A program made the translations under genes and the position numbers. The notes below the pieces were generated by a model. It was not told the DNA's origin and did no database searches. It saw only the letters and a program-made list of their open reading frames with translations. From Nostoc linckia z4 (lineage in GTDB: Bacteria; Cyanobacteriota; Cyanobacteriia; Cyanobacteriales; Nostocaceae), in assembly GCF_002608075.1 (NCBI RefSeq), contig NZ_LAHA01000018.1, forward strand, positions 45,483-109,482: a stretch of 64,000 nucleotides of DNA. Reading direction: 5' to 3'. Numbering within the stretch: the stretch's first letter is position 1; every line of letters starts with the position of its first letter. Positions 26,627 through 35,794 of the stretch are shown piece by piece.

Positions 26627-28270
26627 CTAAAATTTAAAATCCAAAATTAAATTTTCATGACTTTCTAAGAAAATTACAGGTATTGGACTGGTTTCTAAAA
26701 CAGCTTGTGAAACTGAGCCAATTAACACTTGTTCCCAAGGTCGATGTCCGCGTTTTCCCATAACGATCGCAGTCACAGAATACTCTTTAGCAATGCGGAT
26801 AATTTCTTCTGGAATCGTACCTGTAACAGTTAAAAATTCATATCTAATATCAGATAATAACTGTTTAGCTTGTTGTTTTATTTGTTCGATATCTTGCTGG
26901 TTTGAAGTATTAATTACATGCAAAACAATGACTTCGCCATTACTGCGGCGTGCTAAATCTGCAACTTTGGTTAAAACTTCTGTGGCCAAACTTGATGTAT
27001 CAACTGCTGCTAATAACAAAGTACGAGTAGCAACTGTAACTTTGCTTGGGTCAACTTCACCTTTGTTGAGCAATTTAGGAGCAAAAGTCATAGTTCCCCA
27101 AGCGCCTAAAGGTGCAGTGATTAAAATTGAAAGAGCTGCGATCGCTAAAATTATCTCTCCTCCCGCAATTCCTTGGGAGAGGGGTATTGCCCCGATGGCT
27201 GCTTGGACTGTGGCTTTGGCTGAGTTCCCTGGTAACAAAAATAATCTTTCTCGCCAATTCCAATTACTACCCAAAGTTGACAGATACCAACCCAACATCC
27301 GACCAATCAGTAAACCAATTGCTAAAATTAAAATGCCGGGTAAGAGAATTTTATTTAATACTTGCAGTTGAATATTTGCGCCTAACAATACAAACAAGAA
27401 AATCTCAGCTACTATCCATAAACTATCGAAGCCACCGCGCAATCTTCGCGCTAATGGAGCATCTAATTCAATCAAGAAAAATCCCATAGCCATTGCTGCC
27501 AAATAACCAGAAAAGTAAGGCATAACATGAGCTATAATTACTAAAAATAAGGCTAAACTAGCAGCAATTACAGTGTCTTGAACGACGTTTTGAGTCCAGT
27601 TTTGTTTGGTTAAGAGTAAAACTAATAAACGAGCCGCTAAATAGCCAAACAATACTCCCAAAAATATTTGCACGATAATTTGAAATGGCAGCAGTTGTAG
27701 AGCAGTTAAAGTCAACCCCCCAAAGGTAATCTGCTCAACACCTGTATCACTTAAAAAACCCAACAGTAGGCTAAAAACTAGTAACAGCAATACATCTGAT
27801 AAAGCACTACCAGTTAAAATTGCATCGGGAATTCCTTTGGTGACACCCCAGCCTAAACTTTTGAGCCTCAACATTCCTGGGACAATTACAGCCGGAGATT
27901 CAGCACCGATTACACAGCCCAAAAGTAAACCAGTGGCAAAGTTAAATTTAAAAATTACCATAGCAGCAAAAGCGATCGCCATTGCTTCTGTTGCTGCTGG
28001 CAAAAACCCCAAGCGCAACGCCACAGTTCCCTGTTGAGCTAGCTTTTCTCGATCTAAACCAAGTCCAGCTTTCATTAAAATAATCATTACTGCCAAAGTT
28101 CTTAACTCATCAGCAGCACCCAACACATCTTCACTGATGACATTCCGAACTTGGGGGCCAAGAATAATCCCCACTAAAATCATGCCAATTAAAGGCGGAG
28201 CGCCTAAACGACGGGCGAGTTGTCCGACAAAAAAGCCCATCATTAAAATCCACAATACACTGGCTAACAT
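26627..28270 (-). CDS. cation/proton antiporter with C-terminal universal stress domain
   Basis: 547 residues. The N-terminal about 400 residues form a CPA2-type Na+(K+)/H+ exchanger domain of about twelve helices. Residues about 415-547 form a universal stress protein domain with the nucleotide-site pattern VMGKRGHRPWEQVLIGSVSQAV. Start ATG at 28270 has AAGGAG seven bases upstream. The 5' leader contains a fluoride riboswitch aptamer (28372-28443), so expression should rise with fluoride. Na+/H+ antiporters are among the gene types known to follow such riboswitches, presumably offsetting proton or cation imbalance during fluoride export. The transported cation cannot be read from sequence. 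Confidence 0.85.
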   Translation of the reverse strand: MLASVLWILMMGFFVGQLARRLGAPPLIGMILVGIILGPQVRNVISEDVLGAADELRTLAVMIILMKAGLGLDREKLAQQGTVALRLGFLPAATEAMAIAFAAMVIFKFNFATGLLLGCVIGAESPAVIVPGMLRLKSLGWGVTKGIPDAILTGSALSDVLLLLVFSLLLGFLSDTGVEQITFGGLTLTALQLLPFQIIVQIFLGVLFGYLAARLLVLLLTKQNWTQNVVQDTVIAASLALFLVIIAHVMPYFSGYLAAMAMGFFLIELDAPLARRLRGGFDSLWIVAEIFLFVLLGANIQLQVLNKILLPGILILAIGLLIGRMLGWYLSTLGSNWNWRERLFLLPGNSAKATVQAAIGAIPLSQGIAGGEIILAIAALSILITAPLGAWGTMTFAPKLLNKGEVDPSKVTVATRTLLLAAVDTSSLATEVLTKVADLARRSNGEVIVLHVINTSNQQDIEQIKQQAKQLLSDIRYEFLTVTGTIPEEIIRIAKEYSVTAIVMGKRGHRPWEQVLIGSVSQAVLETSPIPVIFLESHENLILDFKF

Positions 28271-28293
28271 TTCATGACTCCTTGAGGTGCAAT

Positions 28294-28316
28294 CTGTAGA
28301 TTTTCACTTTCTACAG
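28294..28316 (-). promoter_or_regulatory. hairpin between fluoride aptamer and start codon, possible expression platform
   Basis: Read on the minus strand, CTGTAGA and TCTACAG form a 7-bp stem with a 9-nt loop, 56 bases beyond the aptamer and about 10 bases before the AAGGAG ribosome site. There is no T-run, so control at translation, or a platform elsewhere in 28284-28371, is more likely than classical termination. Role inferred. Confidence 0.4.
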
Positions 28317-28371
28317 AAGAGTCAGGTAATGCATTTAGCCAAGCCCTACTCTCCCGCAGTTAGCGAAGAAA

Positions 28372-28443
28372 GTAGGAGCCATCAGCCTTTCAAGTGATGA
28401 TTTATCGGGTTGAAAAGGCGGTTTTGGCGAGCTCCATCGCCAT
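28372..28443 (-). promoter_or_regulatory. fluoride riboswitch (crcB motif) aptamer
   Basis: Read on the minus strand, the leader contains the conserved crcB-motif blocks in the right order: GGCGATGGAGCTCGCC, then AAAACCGCC, a variable loop, and GGCTGATGGCTCCTAC. These match the known fluoride aptamer consensus, with GATGGCTCC for the commoner GATGACTCC. The aptamer ends about 100 bases before the antiporter start codon, and the second gene downstream is a CLC-F protein. Gene content and motif support each other strongly. Confidence 0.92.
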
Positions 28444-28527
28444 TAATTTGGCATTAAATTAAGGATACCATTTTTGGCGTTGCTGATTTCATATATGAAA
28501 ACAATTGTGCATGATATCAAAATCCTT

Positions 28528-28556
28528 GTAGAGACGTTGCAATGCAACGTCTCTAC
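28528..28556. repeat. 29-bp perfect hairpin (GTAGAGACGTTGC)
   Basis: A 13-bp stem GTAGAGACGTTGC (28528-28540) with its complement (28544-28556) and a 3-nt loop, between the MFS gene end and the riboswitch. The GTAGAGAC..GTCTCTAC stem is a widespread cyanobacterial intergenic repeat; a related one is at 61307-61357. It could also act as a processing or attenuation signal after the MFS gene. Confidence 0.6.
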
Positions 28557-28594
28557 ATCTGAATTCATACCACAATTTAGCAAAGCCCCATTTT

Positions 28595-29782
28595 TTAATA
28601 TTTATTTTTTTGAGAAAGTAATAATAATACAGCTGCGATCGCCAACAAGCTCCCACTAATAAATGTTGCCTCTGCTCCCAATGTTTCCCACAAACCACCA
28701 GCGAGGAAACTAGCAGGTAAAAGCGCTATTGCCACAGCCAAATTGAAAAATCCAAAAGCAGTGCCACGCAGATTTGCAGGTATACTATCTGCCACTAATG
28801 CCAACAACAATCCTTTACTCATGCCCAAATGCAAACCATAAAGGGCAAACAATCCCCAAACTTCCCAAGGTGCTTGTGCGAAGGCGAAGCCCAGATATAC
28901 TAAAGCGTAGAGGAGAAATCCGCCTACCAATAACCCAAATCTACCCAAGCGATCGGAAAGTATTCCTATAGGATAGGCGCTGAAGGAGTAAGCTATGTTC
29001 ATGACTACAAATGTCAACGGTATCAGTGAGGCGGAAATACCTGTTTGTTCTGCTCGCAGTAATAAAAAAGCATTGCTGGAGTTGCCTAAATTGAATAGTA
29101 GCGCCACTACTACCAGCATCCAATATTTTTGACCTAAACTCTGTAAAGCTTGCCATTGCAGGGGATTGCTTCGCTTTGCTTGTGTTTCGTTTGTTTCGGG
29201 TTCGCTGATTCCTACTGTTAATAAAGCCACCGCGAAAAAACCAGGGATGAGGGCTAGCCAAAACACCAGGCGGAAGTTGTTTTGGGAAGCAGCCATTAAA
29301 GCAAACGCTATCAAAGGCCCCAAGAATGCGCCGATGGTATCCAGAGATTGACGCAATCCGTAGGCTGCACCACGTACCTCTGATGTAGTAGAATCGGCGA
29401 CTAAAGCATCACGGGGTGCGACTCGGATACCTTTGCCAAAGCGATCGCCAAATCGAGCGATTAACACCCCAGTTGGACTGGTAGCTACAGCAAATAAAGG
29501 TTTCACAAAGGTAGATAACCCATAGCCAAACACCGCTAAACCCTTGCGATTTCCCAAGCGATCGCTCAACACTCCCGAAAAAACTTTCAAAACTGAAGCT
29601 GTTGCTTCCGCAATGCCTTCAATAATACCCACTGTCAACACATTCGCGCCTAAAGCTGATACCAGAAACAACGGTAACAGCGAATTAATCATCTCGGAGC
29701 TAATATCAGTCAGCAAACTGACAAACCCCAACACCCAAACAGTACGGGGAATTTTCTGAAAAAATTTATTTTGTAGTTGCAT
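28595..29782 (-). CDS. major facilitator superfamily permease
   Basis: A 395-residue, twelve-helix MFS transporter. The A-motif-like loop reads GVLSDRLGNRKGLAVFGYG and is partly repeated in the second half as GILSDRLGRFGLLVGG. The start VWVLGFVSLLTDISSEMINSLLPLFL belongs to a subgroup of uncharacterised drug/metabolite exporters. The substrate is unknown. It is upstream of the fluoride riboswitch on the same strand and not under its control. It is divergent from the channel gene at 29936. Confidence 0.8.
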   Translation of the reverse strand: MQLQNKFFQKIPRTVWVLGFVSLLTDISSEMINSLLPLFLVSALGANVLTVGIIEGIAEATASVLKVFSGVLSDRLGNRKGLAVFGYGLSTFVKPLFAVATSPTGVLIARFGDRFGKGIRVAPRDALVADSTTSEVRGAAYGLRQSLDTIGAFLGPLIAFALMAASQNNFRLVFWLALIPGFFAVALLTVGISEPETNETQAKRSNPLQWQALQSLGQKYWMLVVVALLFNLGNSSNAFLLLRAEQTGISASLIPLTFVVMNIAYSFSAYPIGILSDRLGRFGLLVGGFLLYALVYLGFAFAQAPWEVWGLFALYGLHLGMSKGLLLALVADSIPANLRGTAFGFFNLAVAIALLPASFLAGGLWETLGAEATFISGSLLAIAAVLLLLSQKNKY

Positions 29783-29935
29783 ATTGACTGCTACTCTGAC
29801 AAATACCGTAGATATATAATGATTCTCTTTTAACTTTTGCTTTTTGTACTAGCATTCAAAGCTGATAACCGCGTTTTCCCATTACAATAGCAATATATGA
29901 TACGCCTCGGTCAAGCGTGTACCAAGCGGTATGAT

Positions 29936-32005
29936 ATGGTGTCATCATCAGAAAATAATTATCAGCCTGTTAAAAATTCTCCAACAAAACTAGATAAATT
30001 TTTAGTTTGTGGGCTAGGAAGTTTGGGTCAACATTGTGTTGCTATCCTCAAAGAATATGGTGCCATTGTTAATGCCATCGATTTAGAACAACCTCAAAAT
30101 TTACAAATTCCAAATTTATTAAATTTATTAGAAAATTTATTCTTTGGAGATTGCCGTCAAGCTAGTGTTTTAGAACAAGCAGATATTAGTCAATGCCGGA
30201 CTATCATTTTAGCCACTGGTAACGAAAGAGTAAATATAGAAGCTGCCTTTGCCGCACGGCTTTTAAATCCTCAAGTTCGTTTAGTGATACGTTCTGACAA
30301 ACAAAATCTCAATCAACTTTTAAGTCAAACTCTTGGTAATTTTATTGCCTTTGAACCGAATCAAATTTCTGCTTCTGGCTTTGCTGTTGCAGCCCTTGGA
30401 GACGAGCATATTGGCTATTTTCAAGTAGAAGAACACCAATTTCGGGTAGTCAAGCATCAAATTCAAATGCACGATCCCTGGTGCAATCAACTGCACATAC
30501 ACGAACTGAATACTCAAAATCTCCGGGTTTTATATCACACTTATGATGCATCTGTTTTACCTAAAGAATTTCATCAGTGGGAACCAGAGAGAAAATTACG
30601 CCCGGACGATACTATTATTTATATTGAAGTGAAAGAGCAACTCCAAAGTTTGAAAAAAGTTGCCATTAAGCCACAACGTAACTGGCAGCAGTTATGGCAA
30701 GAAATTGTATTGGGCAGAGTTTGGAAAAATTTCCAACAACAAATTCCATCTTGGAGGCGAAAATTACATACCTATCAAAGTTTGCGGGTAGCAATCATTT
30801 GCGGACTAACAGTAATTTTTCTTTGGTGCATTGGAACAATTATTTATATCTTAAATTATCCTCATAGTAATGTAGTCGAAGCCTTTTATGGTACTGCTGT
30901 TTTACTATTAGGAGGATATGGAGATTTATTTGGCGGTATTAACTTTCAAACTCCACCAGAACCAGCCCAACACATGCCTGGATGGTTGCGATTATTTAGT
31001 TTGGTACTAACTTTAACGGGTATAGGCTTTGTTGGGGTATTATATGCATTGCTCACTGATGTCCTTTTAAGTTCAAGATTTCAATTTTTCAAGAGTTACC
31101 AACCATTAATCCCCGTAAAAAACCATGTTGTACTCATTGGATTAAATCGAGTCGGTCAAAGAGTAGCAGCTTTATTAGAAAAATTCAAACAACCTGTGGT
31201 GGGTATTAGTAGCACAGGATTGGGCATAGATTTTTTCCATAAAATCCCAGTAATTATTGATAGTATTACTGATGCTTTAGGAAAAGTGAATTTAGCTAAT
31301 AGTAAAAGTGTCGTTGTAGTTACAGACGATGACATGGAAAATTTAGAAATAGCTTTGATGGTACACGCCCAAAGTCCTACAACTCGTGTGATTATTCGGA
31401 CTTACGACCGAAATTTTCGTGATAATGTCGCACGCTTATTTCCTTATGCTCAAGTTATTTGCACCTCTGCAATTTCCGCAGAAGTTTTTGTCGCTGCGGC
31501 CTTCGGAGAAAATATTCTCAGCTTGTTTAACTTTGATACTCAAAGTATTTTAGCAGTGGAGTATACCATTGAAGTCGGCGATACACTCAACGGATTACTT
31601 TTGGCTGAGGTTGCCTATGGTTATGGAGTAGTGCCAATTTTATACCAAAATTTCAAGCGATCGCCAGTCAAATTAATGCCTTCTGATAATATACAGCTTG
31701 CGGTTGGCGATCGCCTCATCGTTCTAGCCAATACCAATAGTCTTCAGCGCATTGAACGAGGCGAAATGTTTAACAAAACTTGGCAAGTAGAAATCGAAAA
31801 AGCATTAGCTGAAGATGCCATCTTTGATGGTGCTAACGAAATCAGTATTATCTCAGGATGCAGTATCGGCACAGCCAGAAAATTAATGGATAATTTGCCC
31901 GGACAACTACCAAAAGCATTATATAAACAACAAGCTTTACGTCTAGTGCGGAGACTATCTAAATTAAGAGTAACAGCTAGGTTGAAACCCTTTTCTGATA
32001 ACTGA
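29936..32005 (+). CDS. two-RCK ion channel/TrkA-N protein (RCK - two-helix pore - RCK)
   Basis: 689 residues from ATG 29936; ATG 29897 would add 13. The order is unusual. An N-terminal Rossmann/TrkA-N domain (about residues 15-230, FLVCGLGSLGQHCVAIL) is followed by two membrane helices around a pore loop LLLGGYGDLFGG whose GYGD matches a K+ selectivity filter. A second TrkA-N domain (VVLIGLNRVGQRVAALL, about 400-530) and a TrkA-C-like part come last. Typical bacterial RCK channels have the gating domain only after the pore. A potassium or other cation channel or uptake regulator gated by nucleotides or Ca2+ is likely. Ion choice is inferred from the filter only. Confidence 0.78.
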   Translation: MVSSSENNYQPVKNSPTKLDKFLVCGLGSLGQHCVAILKEYGAIVNAIDLEQPQNLQIPNLLNLLENLFFGDCRQASVLEQADISQCRTIILATGNERVNIEAAFAARLLNPQVRLVIRSDKQNLNQLLSQTLGNFIAFEPNQISASGFAVAALGDEHIGYFQVEEHQFRVVKHQIQMHDPWCNQLHIHELNTQNLRVLYHTYDASVLPKEFHQWEPERKLRPDDTIIYIEVKEQLQSLKKVAIKPQRNWQQLWQEIVLGRVWKNFQQQIPSWRRKLHTYQSLRVAIICGLTVIFLWCIGTIIYILNYPHSNVVEAFYGTAVLLLGGYGDLFGGINFQTPPEPAQHMPGWLRLFSLVLTLTGIGFVGVLYALLTDVLLSSRFQFFKSYQPLIPVKNHVVLIGLNRVGQRVAALLEKFKQPVVGISSTGLGIDFFHKIPVIIDSITDALGKVNLANSKSVVVVTDDDMENLEIALMVHAQSPTTRVIIRTYDRNFRDNVARLFPYAQVICTSAISAEVFVAAAFGENILSLFNFDTQSILAVEYTIEVGDTLNGLLLAEVAYGYGVVPILYQNFKRSPVKLMPSDNIQLAVGDRLIVLANTNSLQRIERGEMFNKTWQVEIEKALAEDAIFDGANEISIISGCSIGTARKLMDNLPGQLPKALYKQQALRLVRRLSKLRVTARLKPFSDN

Positions 32006-32010
32006 ATAAT

Positions 32011-32209
32011 GTAGAAGTCAGAAGTCAGAACTCAGAATTCAGAAGTCAGAATTCAGAAGTCAGAACTCAGAAGTCAGAAGTCAGAATTCAGAAGTCAGAA
32101 GTCAGAAGTCAGAAGTCAGAATTCAGAAGTCAGAATTCAGAAGTCAGAACTCAGAATTCAGAAGTCAGAAGTCAGAATTAAGAACTCAGAATTCAGAACT
32201 CAGAATTCA
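32011..32209. repeat. heptanucleotide short tandem repeat tract (CAGAAGT/CAGAATT)
   Basis: Nearly 200 bp of uninterrupted 7-bp units, mostly GAAGTCA, GAATTCA and GAACTCA, in about 28 copies. This is the class of short tandemly repeated repetitive sequences of heterocystous cyanobacteria. Complementary units occur at 32381-32432. The remainder of the 32006-32578 gap has no gene. Confidence 0.85.
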
Positions 32210-32578
32210 CAGCGTTAGTGATTTAATTATGAATTGTTTTTTGTTAAATTAATATTGTGAATTATTAATCAAACGTATAACTACAGATAGATGCAACTTT
32301 ACATTGCGTTACGTTAGATTATATATAAAATATTAAAATGAAAGTAGTCATTAAAGTTTGCGGCTTGCCGCATTCATCAAAAAGTCAGACTTGAATTTAT
32401 ACTGAATTCTGACTCCTGAATTCTGAATTCTTCTTGATTAATTCCAGGGGGAAAACCGTACATATTGGATAGGTTTTCTGCATCCTACTATCTAATTCTA
32501 GCTCGATACAATCAAAGTGTAGCTTAATCAATGCTGTTTTCTAGAAAAACCATACAGCATTAGCAGGAGAGCAAAAAT

Positions 32579-33445
32579 ATGGGAAATCAATTCAAAACAG
32601 CTGCTTTGTTAGCTGCACTAAGTGGTCTTTTAATAGCAATTAGTTACTGGGTAATTGGTGGTACTAGTGGCTTATTGGTTGGAATCGTCTTAGCAGCAGT
32701 AACAAATCTGTTTTCCTGGTATCAATCAGATAAAATTGCCCTTGCAGTATATCAGGCACAGCCTGTGAATGAAAGGGAAGCACCGGGACTTTATCGGATG
32801 GTGGAAAAGTTGTCTCGTCGTGCGAATATTCCTACACCTAGAGTTTATATTGTTCCTAGCCAAACTGCTAACGCCTTCGCTACAGGGCGCGATCCAGAAC
32901 ATGCTGCTGTTGCTGTTACTGAAGGCATTTTGAATATATTACCAGAGGACGAACTCGAAGGCGTTATCGCCCACGAACTCACCCACATTATTAATCGTGA
33001 CACCCTCACGCAAGCGGTTGCTGCAACAGTGGCCGGTGCGATTTCATTCCTCGCACAAATGGTAAGTTACAGCCTGTGGTTTGGTGGTGGTTCGCGAGAC
33101 AGCGACAGGGGTGGAAATCCTTTTGGTGTTTTGTTAACTGTAATGCTTGCGCCATTAGCTGCAACAATTATTCAGCTGGCAATTTCACGCACAAGAGAAT
33201 TTTCCGCTGATGCTGGTTCTGCAAAATTAACTGGTAATCCCCGTGCTTTAGCTAGAGCTTTACAAAGATTAGAAGCTACAGCCAGACAGATGCCTTTAAA
33301 CACTAATCCAGCTTTCGAGCCATTATTAATTATTAATTCTATTTCTGGACAATTTTTGGGTAACTTATTCTCCAGTCACCCGGCGACAGAAGCGCGAGTT
33401 GCAGCATTATTAAAATTAGAACAACAGCTGACAACAAGAGCTTAA
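32579..33445 (+). CDS. htpX: HtpX-type M48 membrane zinc metalloprotease
   Basis: 288 residues. Two N-terminal membrane helices (about 8-25 and 28-46) are followed by the zinc site HELTH (His132, Glu133, His136), with the third ligand expected in REFSADAGSAKL. Further hydrophobic segments lie between them. HtpX degrades damaged or misassembled membrane proteins in concert with FtsH. ATG 32579 follows GGAGAG at a good distance. The length is normal. A conserved small gene follows. Confidence 0.9.
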   Translation: MGNQFKTAALLAALSGLLIAISYWVIGGTSGLLVGIVLAAVTNLFSWYQSDKIALAVYQAQPVNEREAPGLYRMVEKLSRRANIPTPRVYIVPSQTANAFATGRDPEHAAVAVTEGILNILPEDELEGVIAHELTHIINRDTLTQAVAATVAGAISFLAQMVSYSLWFGGGSRDSDRGGNPFGVLLTVMLAPLAATIIQLAISRTREFSADAGSAKLTGNPRALARALQRLEATARQMPLNTNPAFEPLLIINSISGQFLGNLFSSHPATEARVAALLKLEQQLTTRA

Positions 33446-33531
33446 TTGAGTATTGGGCATTGGTAACAATTCCCAATCCCAAATCTAAAATCCAAAATTG
33501 AATTTGCTTTGCAATTAAGGATGTTTTAAAG

Positions 33532-33969
33532 ATGACTTCTAACAACATCGAATCCGTTGAAGCTACATTTGTGGAAACAACTGAATCTACAGTCATTGTA
33601 GAAATCAGTTCTCAAACTGATGCATTAGTAGAAATTGAAATGGCTGGTGAAAGTGATGAAGTGAAGCGCGAAACCAAAGCGCTAATTGAAGCACTAAAAA
33701 GACGCGCTCAAGCCGAAGCTGATTCCGCAGGTACTCTCACTCGTGAAACTTATTTAAATGCCGTGCGTCGAGCCAGAGAATTGGTTGAAGGAAGGAAATT
33801 GATTGAAGGCAATCGCCTGCAATTAGAAAATGCTTTGGCAGTATTTCAAGACGAAGCCCAAAGAAATTGGCACTTGATGATGAAGGATTTAGTAGATTTC
33901 AATTATCGCTTACAAAAAGCTGCCAAAGCTGCTTGGGAAGCCTTTAATCATCCTTATTCTCAAAATTAA
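33532..33969 (+). CDS. conserved cyanobacterial hypothetical protein, helical
   Basis: A 145-residue protein with an acidic, probably disordered N-terminus (about 1-45, rich in Glu, Thr and Val) and a helical rest with repeated charged segments (EVKRETKALIEALKRRAQAEA, then RETYLNAVRRARELVEG). No signal or membrane segment. I do not know its function. It follows htpX by 86 bp in the same direction and may share its transcript. Confidence 0.65.
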   Translation: MTSNNIESVEATFVETTESTVIVEISSQTDALVEIEMAGESDEVKRETKALIEALKRRAQAEADSAGTLTRETYLNAVRRARELVEGRKLIEGNRLQLENALAVFQDEAQRNWHLMMKDLVDFNYRLQKAAKAAWEAFNHPYSQN

Positions 33970-34007
33970 ATAGTTGATGCCAAAAGCAGTTCATATCAAT
34001 TGCACAT

Positions 34008-34140
34008 TAGACTTCTTGCAGAAGTCGGGAAAAGGGGAAAGGGAAAGGGGGGAAAAGGAAAAGGGGCAAAGGGAAAAGGGTTTTTATTTGCCCTTTTCCC
34101 TTTACCCCTTACCCTTTTCCCCACTTCTCTTAGAAGTCTA
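34008..34140. mobile_element. purine-rich foldback element, family 2, copy b (133 bp)
   Basis: The ends TAGACTTCTTGCAGAAGTC and CACTTCTCTTAGAAGTCTA are inverted; the interior is GGGAAAAGGGGAAAGG folding back on CCCTTTTCCCTTTACCCC. The element begins and ends with TA, as expected for insertion at TA dinucleotides. It encodes nothing. Confidence 0.65.
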
Positions 34141-34204
34141 GTCAACAGTCAACAACTACCACAAGTAGTTATGCTTTTTCAGCGTGTATTAGCTTACCCT
34201 GAAT

Positions 34205-35386
34205 TTAACCTTTGACACACATAACTTGTTTCAGAGTTGCCACAACTTCCACTAAATCTGCTTGATTTGCCATAACTTGTTCTATTGGTTTATAAGCACC
34301 GGGAATTTCATCTAAAACGCCAGCATCCTTTCGGCATTCTACCCCTTGAGTTTGCTCAATTAAATCATCAAGAGTATAGACATTTTTGGCTTTATTTCTA
34401 GACAATAACCGACCAGCACCGTGGGAGCAAGAACAAAAACTGTGGGCATTACCTTTACCTTTAACAATGAAAGATTTTGCCCCCATTGAACCAGGAATAA
34501 TCCCATAATCTTCTGTTTGGGCGCGGACTGCACCTTTACGAGTCACATACACATCCTCGTCAAAATGCACTTCTTTTTCGGCGTAATTGTGATGACAATT
34601 CACCTGCAATAAAGGTTTAGTTGCTTTTCCACCTGCGAGATGTTTCTCGACTATGTGCTTAAAACGCGCCATCATTACATCGCGGTTCACACGGGCATAA
34701 TCTTGCGCCCATTGTAAATCGTGCCAGTATGCTTGGAATTCTGGCGTACCAGCCACAAAGTAAGCCAAATCGGGATCGGGTAATTTCTCACCTGCCATCT
34801 TGGCTAATTCCTTGGCTGTGTTAATGTGACACTGAGCGAGATTATTGCCAATGTGGCGCGAACCAGAATGCAGCATTAACCAAACTTGATTCTCTGTATC
34901 GAGGCACACTTCAATAAAATGATTTCCTCCACCCAGAGAACCCATTTGTTTCATTGCTTTGCTTTGGAGGTCTTGCACGCCGCGATGCAAATCTTTAAAA
35001 TCATTCCAACCTTGCCAATTAGTAACAGGTTTTTCAACGTCTTTGTTTTCGTTGAATCCTGTAGGAATTGCGGCTTCAATATCCAAACGGATTTTTTTGA
35101 GTTTACCTTCCAATTGTTCGCCAGTAAATGGGGTTTTGATAGCACCCATACCACAACCCACATCTACGCCGACAGCAGCAGGTATAATCGCTTCTTTGGT
35201 GGCTATTACAGAACCAACTAAAGCACCTTTACCTAAATGAACATCTGGCATTAAAGCTAGGTGTTTAAATACAAATGGCAGCGATGCCACATTTTTTGCC
35301 ATCTTGGTTTCTTCTGGCCCCAAAGCGTGATTCGCCCAAGATAAAACGGGTGCTGGTGTAGTAATTTCTAACTGTTCGTAGGGCAT
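34205..35386 (-). CDS. rtcB: RtcB-family RNA ligase
   Basis: 393 residues. Typical RtcB blocks: LMPDVHLGKGALVGSV, GVDVGCGMGAIKT (the metal-binding Asp-x-Gly-Cys-Gly), GGGNHFIEV, HSGSRHIG and the guanylylation-site region SHGAGRLLSR. RtcB joins 2',3'-cyclic phosphate or 3'-phosphate RNA ends to 5'-hydroxyl ends using GTP and Mn2+, in tRNA or rRNA repair. No RtcA or archease gene is adjacent. It stands alone between two foldback elements. Confidence 0.9.
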   Translation of the reverse strand: MPYEQLEITTPAPVLSWANHALGPEETKMAKNVASLPFVFKHLALMPDVHLGKGALVGSVIATKEAIIPAAVGVDVGCGMGAIKTPFTGEQLEGKLKKIRLDIEAAIPTGFNENKDVEKPVTNWQGWNDFKDLHRGVQDLQSKAMKQMGSLGGGNHFIEVCLDTENQVWLMLHSGSRHIGNNLAQCHINTAKELAKMAGEKLPDPDLAYFVAGTPEFQAYWHDLQWAQDYARVNRDVMMARFKHIVEKHLAGGKATKPLLQVNCHHNYAEKEVHFDEDVYVTRKGAVRAQTEDYGIIPGSMGAKSFIVKGKGNAHSFCSCSHGAGRLLSRNKAKNVYTLDDLIEQTQGVECRKDAGVLDEIPGAYKPIEQVMANQADLVEVVATLKQVMCVKG

Positions 35387-35466
35387 AATTTTCTAATTTG
35401 AGATTTTTAATTTTAAGTTTTAAATTGGTAATTTGGCATTAGGTGGGTAAAGGCACTGGGGATAAG

Positions 35467-35607
35467 AGACTTCTAAGAGAAGTCGGGAAAAGGGGAAAGG
35501 GAAAGGGGGAAAGGTTTGGTATTTTCCCTTTCCCCGGTTGGTGAGCTTGTCGAACCATTAACCTTTTCCCACAAAAGTGCAAAAAGCACTCTTGTGCAAG
35601 AGGTCTA
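35467..35607. mobile_element. purine-rich foldback element, family 2, copy c (141 bp)
   Basis: The left end AGACTTCTAAGAGAAGTC is followed by GGGAAAAGGGGAAAGG; the right end is GTGCAAGAGGTCTA. The interior contains GGTTTGGTATTTTCCC and AAAAGTGCAAAAAGCACT, as in copies d and e. The rest of the 35387-35794 gap is AT-rich without recognisable signals. Confidence 0.65.
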
Positions 35608-35794
35608 GTCAACAGTCAACACTTTCAATTTCAACGCCCGCATTACAAAATAATTCTATATTACAAATATAATACACTTTCATCTTTCCTACCTCCTCAG
35701 CGCCATCCCTACACAATGAAAAAAAAGATGTATTAAAATTTGTAAAGAAAATAATTCTGATTAAAACAGTTTTTACACTTCTTACACAATACCT

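Noticed and set aside
32011..32209. Repeat tract as possible CRISPR or phage attachment site
   Set aside because: Seven-base units without spacers; no integrase nearby.
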